A stretch of 39,349 bases of DNA from an uncultured beta proteobacterium (lineage in GTDB: Bacteria; Pseudomonadota; Gammaproteobacteria; Burkholderiales; Burkholderiaceae). The stretch spans positions 1 to 39,349 of the forward strand of contig CAIMOW010000004.1 in the NCBI GenBank assembly GCA_903843235.1, given 5' to 3'. Below the pieces are notes generated by a model that was not told where the DNA came from, ran no database searches, and was given only the letters and a program-made list of their open reading frames with translations. The position numbers and the translations under genes are program-made. The stretch's first letter is position 1. Each line of letters begins with the position of its first letter. This document shows positions 33,334 through 39,349 of the stretch, piece after piece.

Positions 33334-34642
33334 GACTAAGGCCATGACTGCAGCATGTGCAGTGTGGGCCTGGATGCTCGCCAAGGCGGAAGCGTGGAAG
33401 CTGCGCGAGAAGTGCATCGCTTTTTGGGAAAAAGCAAAAGCCTTCTGGGCTCGACTTGACCAAAAGTGGCGCAATACTAAAGCCCATGAAAAGCTAATGG
33501 CTATGGAGCCTTTGCAGCGTCGCATGATCATCATGTTATGTGGAGTGTTTTTGTTGCTTGGTCTGATCTTTGCTTTCAATCAGTTCAAGACTTTCATGAT
33601 TAAGCATTTTATTTCAGGCATGGGTTTGCCACCTGCAACCGTTTCAACCATGGTGATTGCTGCTGAACCATGGCAACCAAAGCTAACGAGTGTTGGAAAT
33701 GTTCGCGCTTTTAGGGGTGTTGATCTCAGTACTGAGATTGGTGGCTTAGTACTAACCGTGCCGATTAAGTCTGGCATGGATGTCAAAGAGGGCGATCTAC
33801 TCATCAAGCTGAATGATGCTTCTGATGTAGCCCAATTAAATTCATTGAAAGCCATGGCAGATCTTGCTCAAGTCATTAATGAGCGTGATAAACAGCAGCT
33901 AGCGATTCAGGCGATTAGTAAGAATGTATTTGATACCAGTAAAGCCGATGCCAAATCTAAGCAAGCACAAGTAGAGGCCCAAATCGCTTTGGTAGCCAAG
34001 AAGAATCTCAAAGCACCATTTAGTGGGCGTGTGGGTATCGTTTCAATTAACCCAGGACAGTTCGTTAATCCCGGGGATAAGTTGCTGACTTTGCAAACCC
34101 TCGACCCTATTTTTGTTGATTTTAATTTGCCACAAAGTAATGCAGAGCAAATTCAAGTAGGCCAAGAAATTGTTGTCACTACTGACGCATTTAAGGATGC
34201 GAGATTCACTGGCAAGATCACCGCGGTAAGTCCTAAGGTCGATACCAATACGCGCAATATTCAGGTTGAGGCACAAATTGCTAATCCTGATAAGAAGATT
34301 TTGCCTGGCATGTTTGCCAATGTGAATATCAAACTTGGTGATGAAGTGAAGTTATTAACCTTGCCACAAACTGCTGTGACCTATAACCCTTATGGCTCCA
34401 CAGTATTTGTTGCCAAACCTACTGGCAAGAAAGATAAACAAGGTAATCCTGCCTTAGAGGCTCAGCAAGTCTTTGTTACTACTGGCTCTGCTCGTGGCGA
34501 TCAGGTCTCAATTCTAAAAGGTGTTGATGAAGGTGCAACGGTTGTGACCAGCGGTCAGTTGAAGCTAAAGAATGGTACGCCGCTCATTATTAACAATAAG
34601 GTGCAGCCATCAAACTCACCAGATCCTAAGCCGCAGGAATAA
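33311..34642 (+). CDS. RND efflux periplasmic adaptor (membrane fusion protein)
   Basis: 443 aa. Connects pump and outer-membrane channel. The adaptor fold is seen in TSVGNVRAFRGVDLSTEIGG, the lipoyl motif VPIKSGMDVKEGDLLIKLND, a short alpha-hairpin (AQLNSLKAMADLAQVI to VEAQIALVAKKN), LKAPFSGRVGIVSINPGQFVNPGDKLLTLQTLDPIFVDFNLPQ and a C-terminal beta barrel. Unusual is the first 70 residues: an aromatic, positively charged helical stretch (WAWMLAKAEAWKLREK) before the single membrane anchor at about 72-89, which most adaptors lack. Start is ATG 33311, inside the end of the previous gene; ATG 33344 is an alternative. Confidence 0.92.
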   Translation: MKLLETIKTKAMTAACAVWAWMLAKAEAWKLREKCIAFWEKAKAFWARLDQKWRNTKAHEKLMAMEPLQRRMIIMLCGVFLLLGLIFAFNQFKTFMIKHFISGMGLPPATVSTMVIAAEPWQPKLTSVGNVRAFRGVDLSTEIGGLVLTVPIKSGMDVKEGDLLIKLNDASDVAQLNSLKAMADLAQVINERDKQQLAIQAISKNVFDTSKADAKSKQAQVEAQIALVAKKNLKAPFSGRVGIVSINPGQFVNPGDKLLTLQTLDPIFVDFNLPQSNAEQIQVGQEIVVTTDAFKDARFTGKITAVSPKVDTNTRNIQVEAQIANPDKKILPGMFANVNIKLGDEVKLLTLPQTAVTYNPYGSTVFVAKPTGKKDKQGNPALEAQQVFVTTGSARGDQVSILKGVDEGATVVTSGQLKLKNGTPLIINNKVQPSNSPDPKPQE

Positions 34643-34649
34643 GCATTAG

Positions 34650-37600
34650 ATGAATTGGACTGACATATTCATCCGCAGACCAGTGTTATCACTGGTAGTG
34701 AGCGCACTCGTATTGGTGTTTGGCTTGAAAGCTCTAGGTTCTTTGCCGGTGAATCAGTATCCCCAAACGCAGAATGCGATTGTGACGATCACAACTGCAT
34801 ACTACGGAGCAGATCCTGAAACTATTGCTGGCTTTATTACTCAGCCGCTAGAAGCTTCGGTTGCTCAGGCACAGGGCATTGATTACTTGTCATCTACTAG
34901 TGTGAGCGGCGTTTCAACCATAATTGCTACTTTGAAGTTGAACTACGACTCCAATGCGGCACTTACGCAAATCCAAACCCAAATCAGCGCTGTTAAGAAT
35001 CAACTACCACCACAGGCTCAGCAGCCCGTATTGACTGTGCAGGTGGGTCAGTCCACTGCAGCTATGTATATGGGTTTTTATAGTGACGATATTCCCAATA
35101 ATGCAATCACTGATTATTTGCTGAGGGTGGTTAAGCCTAAGTTGGATTCGGTTGAAGGTGTGCAGAACGCCGAAATTACTGGCGGTAGGAAATTTGCCTT
35201 ACGCGCTTGGTTAGATCGCGAAAAGATGGCCGGACTTGGTGTTGGTGCGGATGATGTCTATAGCGCAATGTCTGCTAATAACTATTTATCAGCGGTAGGT
35301 AGCACTAAGGGTGACATGGTCGCAGTCGACTTGGTTGCTGGTACTGACTTACATACCTTAGATGAGTTCCGCAAGCTGGTTATTAAAAAAGACGGCGTGA
35401 ATATTGTTTACCTAGACCAAGTAGCCATAGTCACTTTGGGCTCTGAGGACTACAACACTAATGTGGCGTTTAGTGGCAAGAAATCTGTCTTTATTGCGAT
35501 TAAGGTAGCCCCTCAAGCTAATCTCTTGGATGTTGCTCAGCGCGTGCGAGATGCGGTTCCTGATATTCAAAAGCAACTGCCGGTTGGGATGACTGGCAAG
35601 GTTGTTTATGACTCAACCATGTTTATTACCAGCTCTATTGAAGAAGTAGTGTCGACCTTATTGGAAGCCCTCTTGATTGTGACCGTAGTGATCTACTTAT
35701 TCTTGGGTAGTTATCGTGCTGTTGCGGTTCCGGTGATTGCAATGCCCCTTTCGCTCATCGGCACTTTCTTCTTAATGCAGGTCTTGGGCTATTCGATTAA
35801 TCTTCTCACTCTATTGGCATTAGTTTTGGCGATTGGATTGGTAGTAGATGACGCCATTATTGTGGTGGAGAATGTCGATCGTCACATGAAAGAAGGCAAG
35901 TCGCCGCTTGAGGCCTCTTTAATTGCTGCGCGTGAATTGGGCGGACCGATTCTAGCGATGACGGTGGTATTGATTGCGGTGTATATCCCCATTGGCTTCC
36001 AGGGTGGTTTAACGGGCGCGCTCTTTACCGAGTTTGCATTTACTCTGGCAAGTGCGGTTGCAGTCTCTGGTTTAATTGCTTTAACGCTATCGCCAATGAT
36101 GTGCTCTCGGATCTTTACTGAAGAGCAAGAAGCGTCTCCGTTTGTTCAGAAAATAGATCGCATCTTTGATAAGGTGCATCACGGCTATCAAAGTACCTTG
36201 CGCAGTCTTCTCAGTACATGGCAGGTCATCATTGTGATGGGAGCTATTCTTTTAGGCGGTGTCGCTTACCTATATGCAACGGCTCGCGCTGAATTGGCCC
36301 CCACTGAAGACCAAGGCATTGTCTTGATGCAAGCTTCTGGACCGCCTAATAGTACGGTCAATCAGATGCAGACTTATGCTGATCAGATCTATCAAATTTC
36401 TAGTACAGAACCTGAATATGAACAAATGTTCCAGATCACCAGCCCAACCAGTAGTTTTGGTGGTGTTCTCTTAAAAGATTGGAATCAGCGCAGTCGTAAT
36501 GCCACCAAATTTCAAGAAGATATGCAGAACAAGTGGAATACGATTGCCGGTGCTCGTGTTGCTGCTTTCCAGTTCCCAGCCTTGCCTGGTGCGCAGGGTC
36601 TGCCAGTCCAGGTAGTCATTACGACTACTGAGTCCTATGAACAGCTTAATGAGGTTTCTCAAGCGGTGTTAGACAAAGCGCGACGTAGTGGTAATTTCTT
36701 CTTTGTTGATTCTGATCTCAAGATCGATAAGCCTCAGGACGTATTGGTAATTGATAGAGAAAAAGTGGCTGCTTTGGGGATGACGCAGCAACAAGTTGGC
36801 GCCGCCTTATCGGCAGCTCTGGGTGGCGGCTATGTCAATTACTTCTCAGTATCGGGGCGCTCCTACAAAGTCATCCCGCAAGTAAAGCAAATGGATCGAC
36901 TTAATCCTGAGCAGATTTTGGATTACTACATTCGCACACCAAGTGGTGCCATGATTCAGGCGCGCACCATTGCATCGATCAAACAAAAGGTAGTTCCTCA
37001 ATCAATTAATCACTTTCAGCAACTGAATTCAGCCACCATCTCTGGTGTGAGTACACCATTTATTTCTCAAGCTGATTTACTAGAGTACATGCGTCAGGCC
37101 TTAAAAGAGGTTGCACCTAGCGGATACAGCATGGATTACGCAGGCCCTTCACGTCAATTTATGGCGGAGTCTGGCGGCTTCTTGGTGACAATGTTCTTCG
37201 CAATTTTGATCGTATTCTTAGTGCTGGCCGCTCAATTTGAAAGCTTCCGCGATCCGATTGTGATTCTAGTTTCAGTGCCGCTGGCTTTGTTTGGCGCATT
37301 AATCTTTATTAATCTTGGTTTTACAACGCTCAACGTTTATACGCAAGTGGGCTTAGTAACGCTCATGGGGCTTATTAGTAAACACGGGATTTTGATCGTG
37401 GAATTTGCCAATGAATTACAGGCCACTGGACTTAGCAAACTCGATGCAATTATTGAGGCAAGCAGCGTTCGTCTCAGACCAATTCTGATGACGACGGCTG
37501 CAATGGTTTTGGGTGTGGTGCCGCTGGTGATTGCATCAGGTGCGGGTGCTGCCGGGCGTCAATCAATGGGCATCGTCATTTTTACAGGCCTGTCAATTGG

Positions 37601-37685
37601 CACGCTCTTTACATTATTTGTTGTACCTGCCATGTATCTCTTCATAGGGGCAGATCATCATGCGAAGAAATTTATCCAGCAGTAA
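34650..37685 (+). CDS. RND multidrug efflux transporter
   Basis: 1011 aa inner-membrane proton/drug antiporter of the HAE1 type. Twelve membrane segments are expected in the pattern 1+5, 1+5. Visible: N-terminal FIRRPVLSLVVSALVLVFG, FITQPLEASVAQAQGIDYLSS, DDIPNNAITDYL, TM4 LALVLAIGLVVDDAIIVVENV with the proton-relay Asp400 and Asp401, GPILAMTVVLIAVYIP, the second-half LVTLMGLISKHGILIVEFANEL, and RLRPILMTTAAMVLGVVPL. It lies 7 bp after the adaptor and ends at the terminator at 37714. Substrate is not predictable; the type resembles MexI/MdtB-like pumps. Confidence 0.94.
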   Translation: MNWTDIFIRRPVLSLVVSALVLVFGLKALGSLPVNQYPQTQNAIVTITTAYYGADPETIAGFITQPLEASVAQAQGIDYLSSTSVSGVSTIIATLKLNYDSNAALTQIQTQISAVKNQLPPQAQQPVLTVQVGQSTAAMYMGFYSDDIPNNAITDYLLRVVKPKLDSVEGVQNAEITGGRKFALRAWLDREKMAGLGVGADDVYSAMSANNYLSAVGSTKGDMVAVDLVAGTDLHTLDEFRKLVIKKDGVNIVYLDQVAIVTLGSEDYNTNVAFSGKKSVFIAIKVAPQANLLDVAQRVRDAVPDIQKQLPVGMTGKVVYDSTMFITSSIEEVVSTLLEALLIVTVVIYLFLGSYRAVAVPVIAMPLSLIGTFFLMQVLGYSINLLTLLALVLAIGLVVDDAIIVVENVDRHMKEGKSPLEASLIAARELGGPILAMTVVLIAVYIPIGFQGGLTGALFTEFAFTLASAVAVSGLIALTLSPMMCSRIFTEEQEASPFVQKIDRIFDKVHHGYQSTLRSLLSTWQVIIVMGAILLGGVAYLYATARAELAPTEDQGIVLMQASGPPNSTVNQMQTYADQIYQISSTEPEYEQMFQITSPTSSFGGVLLKDWNQRSRNATKFQEDMQNKWNTIAGARVAAFQFPALPGAQGLPVQVVITTTESYEQLNEVSQAVLDKARRSGNFFFVDSDLKIDKPQDVLVIDREKVAALGMTQQQVGAALSAALGGGYVNYFSVSGRSYKVIPQVKQMDRLNPEQILDYYIRTPSGAMIQARTIASIKQKVVPQSINHFQQLNSATISGVSTPFISQADLLEYMRQALKEVAPSGYSMDYAGPSRQFMAESGGFLVTMFFAILIVFLVLAAQFESFRDPIVILVSVPLALFGALIFINLGFTTLNVYTQVGLVTLMGLISKHGILIVEFANELQATGLSKLDAIIEASSVRLRPILMTTAAMVLGVVPLVIASGAGAAGRQSMGIVIFTGLSIGTLFTLFVVPAMYLFIGADHHAKKFIQQ

Positions 37686-37713
37686 GTAAGGTAATGGTTT
37701 TGGCTGAAAAATA

Positions 37714-37743
37714 AAAAAGGATGAATATCTGTTCATCCTTTTT
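37714..37743. terminator. bidirectional intrinsic terminator after the efflux operon
   Basis: AAAAAGGATGAA (37714-37725) and TTCATCCTTTTT (37732-37743) form a 12-bp stem with a 6-nt loop. T-runs on either strand serve both the pump operon and the convergent GST gene. Confidence 0.9.
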
Positions 37744-37744
37744 A

Positions 37745-37772
37745 ATCAGCAATATTGCTAAATATTGCTGAT
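37745..37772. terminator. second hairpin next to terminator
   Basis: ATCAGCAATATT (37745-37756) pairs exactly with AATATTGCTGAT (37761-37772), loop GCTA. It abuts the GST stop codon and probably backs up termination or protects the GST mRNA end. Confidence 0.6.
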
Positions 37773-37773
37773 A

Positions 37774-38436
37774 TTACTTAACGATGTTCAGTTCTTTTTC
37801 GGCAATCTCACTGTATTTAGTTTCATTTTCTAAGCGTTTTATCCAAGTAGCGACATTCTTGAGATCAGCACGTGGCCCCGTTTTTTCGGAGAAGGCTTCA
37901 TGCAGAAGATTCCAGCGACCTACGCAAAGTGCTAGCGCAATATCGCCAATATGAAATTGATTCCCTGAGCAGTATTTTTGGTTAGCTAAGGTCTGGTCCA
38001 GAAGGCTAAGTAAATTATTGGTATCTTGATATGACTTGCGAATCGCATCGTAATTGCGCTCTGCTTCAGGTATGCGAGTTAGCCCTAAGAACGGGGTACG
38101 CAGTGCCGGCCACATCGTGCCTACTTGCCAATCTAGCCACTTTTCAGAGCCGTACTGACTGGCAATATCGTCAGGAAAGTGTTTTTGCTTATCGTACTGG
38201 CGCGCTAGGTAACGCATGATGGTGTTTGATTCCCAAAGGGTGAGATCGCCATCTTTTAGGGTTGGCACAAGGCCATTAGGGTTGAGCTCTAAAAACTCGG
38301 GAGTGCGATTAAGGCCAAAGTGAAGGCCTGCATCAATGCGCTCAAAGTCCTTGCCTTCCTCGAGGCCTAACTCAGAAAGGCACCATAAAACTTTTTGCAC
38401 GTTGATGGAACTTTTTCTACCCCACAAACGCATCAT
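37774..38436 (-). CDS. glutathione S-transferase family protein
   Basis: 220 aa. N-terminal thioredoxin-like domain: LWGRKSSINVQKVLWCLSELGLEEG, with a Ser pair in the position of the GSH-activating residue, then FLELNPNGLVPTLKDGDLTLWESNTIMRYLARQY, the glutathione-binding E-S motif, followed by an all-helical C-terminal domain (CSGNQFHIGDIALALCVGRW). The start ATG 38436 has GAAGGA six bases upstream. It may detoxify or act as a redox partner; the substrate is unknown. It is the last gene of a set with the flavin-reductase-like and lipoprotein genes and converges with the efflux operon. Confidence 0.9.
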   Translation of the reverse strand: MMRLWGRKSSINVQKVLWCLSELGLEEGKDFERIDAGLHFGLNRTPEFLELNPNGLVPTLKDGDLTLWESNTIMRYLARQYDKQKHFPDDIASQYGSEKWLDWQVGTMWPALRTPFLGLTRIPEAERNYDAIRKSYQDTNNLLSLLDQTLANQKYCSGNQFHIGDIALALCVGRWNLLHEAFSEKTGPRADLKNVATWIKRLENETKYSEIAEKELNIVK

Positions 38437-38461
38437 ATTATTTCCTTCGTTTTAAGGCGAG

Positions 38462-38962
38462 TTAAACAGTTTTGATTTCGGCCACTTCCAGCCCCATGAA
38501 TTTACTGCGCGCAAAAATCAATGGCTCAAGGGCGGGGTTGTTTTTTAAGCCTAAGACTTTTGCAACGATGATGTTATGGTCGCCGCCTACATGAACGGAG
38601 ACCGTTTCGCATTCATAGTAAGTAACGCAACCGTTGATCTGCTCAAGCCCGTTGCCGGTAGTTTGGTGAGAGATGCTATCAAATTGGTGCTCTTTTACTT
38701 TGGCAAAGTGCATTGCTAAGTCTTCTTGAGAGCGTTCAAGTACATGAATCAGTTGCTTGTGGCCTACTTCAAAATGCGGCATTAGGCGAGAATGTTTATT
38801 TAGGCTCCACAAAATGAGTGGCGGCTCTAAAGAGACGGTATTAAATGAGCTAATCGTGATGCCGTGGGCTTGTCCATCAGCATCTAGGCAGGTGATGACT
38901 GTAACCCCAGTTGCAAACGATGCAAATCCAGTGCGGAGTTCTTGCGAGGTAAACGGGGCCAT
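38462..38962 (-). CDS. flavin reductase-like FMN-binding protein
   Basis: 166 aa from ATG 38962 (a TTG one codon upstream is less likely). Split-barrel flavoprotein: ELRTGFASFATGVTVITCLDADGQAHGITISSFNTVSLEPPLILWSL-type N-terminus, visible here as RTGFASFATGVTVITC, HGITISSFNTVSLEPPL and SLNKHSRLMPHFE, with a C-terminal GGDHNIIVAKV. Such proteins bind FMN and often supply reduced flavin to monooxygenases. It lies 11 bp after the lipoprotein gene and 25 bp before the GST gene, all minus strand. Confidence 0.9.
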   Translation of the reverse strand: MAPFTSQELRTGFASFATGVTVITCLDADGQAHGITISSFNTVSLEPPLILWSLNKHSRLMPHFEVGHKQLIHVLERSQEDLAMHFAKVKEHQFDSISHQTTGNGLEQINGCVTYYECETVSVHVGGDHNIIVAKVLGLKNNPALEPLIFARSKFMGLEVAEIKTV

Positions 38963-38973
38963 CAATCTTTTGC

Positions 38974-39270
38974 TTATTTAGCGTCAGCTTTTTTTTCAGA
39001 CGCAATCGTTGTGCCTGGAATTGGAGTTAACACCTCATTCTCTGCCGCTTTTACGCATTTGAAGCGATATTCAGTGCCCGCCTTGGATAGGAAGCTAGCC
39101 CCTTCGTAAAAGTCACCTTTACAGGTCTTGGTTGCAAAGTCCATTACCTCTTGAGGATCGGCGCTAGAGCTGATGAGGCGCATATTCCCCATGGACATAT
39201 GAATCTGCGTGGAATAGCAGCCAGAGAGCAGTGAGCCAGAAAGTGCGGTTAATAGTAGAATTTTTTTCAT
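38974..39270 (-). CDS. small putative lipoprotein
   Basis: 98 aa from ATG 39270, selected because GGAGG lies 5 bp upstream; an open frame to 39291 is not used. The signal peptide KKILLLTALSGSLLSGC ends in a lipobox with Cys21-type lipidation, then a mature part of about 75 residues with two further Cys (TKTCKGD and YRFKCVK) that could form a disulfide, and a lysine-rich C-terminus. No function recognised. It is first of three minus-strand genes (then flavin reductase-like, GST). Confidence 0.8.
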   Translation of the reverse strand: MKKILLLTALSGSLLSGCYSTQIHMSMGNMRLISSSADPQEVMDFATKTCKGDFYEGASFLSKAGTEYRFKCVKAAENEVLTPIPGTTIASEKKADAK

Positions 39271-39349
39271 GGAAACCTCCATAATCAACAATGCTCGTTA
39301 GGATAAACCCTTTGGGGATTTGTTGTGGGGAATTACTCCGCTTGAAAAG

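Overview
The window looks like a chromosomal segment of a free-living betaproteobacterium of the Burkholderiaceae, most like Polynucleobacter. This is judged from protein similarity remembered for the families, the moderate G+C and compact gene packing, and the combination of SAM-cycle riboswitches, MidA-like and NDUFA9-like genes. The host part is housekeeping. The middle is a 13.8-kb integrated mobile island that is visibly more A+T-rich.

Left host part (1-17873): pyrE (its start lies outside the window), dapF and an LpxL/HtrB-type acyltransferase are followed by an S-adenosylmethionine cycle block, metK then ahcY-metF. metK has a SAM-II-like leader and ahcY has an SAH-riboswitch leader, so both the methyl donor and its by-product appear to be sensed within 1.5 kb. 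Then come 5-formyl-THF cyclo-ligase, a periplasmic lytic transglycosylase (slt), an NDUFA9-like NAD(P)-binding protein, cca, a MidA-like methyltransferase, and a tight run folM-like/folB/ttcA/glmU/glmS (pterin, tRNA thiolation, UDP-GlcNAc synthesis).

Island (about 17863-31653): it sits in the last codons of glmS. The 8-bp core GTTACGGT occurs at both ends. It is flanked on the island side by two 20-bp arms that are inverted copies of each other (17/20), i.e. the halves of a 48-bp attP typical of large serine integrases. The integrase gene ends directly against the right arm. The recombined glmS still ends in SVTVE-stop because the island arm supplies synonymous last codons; the displaced host end is still readable at the right junction. 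Cargo, left to right: a small HTH-like protein, a small secreted protein, a 530-bp gene-free tract full of inverted repeats, a tiny lysine-rich protein, a ribbon-helix-helix protein, a candidate HUH rolling-circle initiator, a phage T4 gp45-type sliding clamp, a short gp44-type clamp-loader ATPase, a DUF3102-like protein, an unknown 240-aa protein, a complete type III restriction-modification system with an extra small overlapping gene, a small serine resolvase, two unknown proteins and the large serine integrase. My reading is an excisable, probably self-replicating defence island that carries T4-type replication accessory genes but no polymerase.

Right host part (31658-39349): a tripartite RND efflux operon (outer-membrane lipoprotein, adaptor, pump) ends in a strong bidirectional terminator. 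It is met by a convergent set: small lipoprotein, flavin-reductase-like protein and glutathione S-transferase. I saw no tRNA, rRNA, CRISPR array or insertion sequence.
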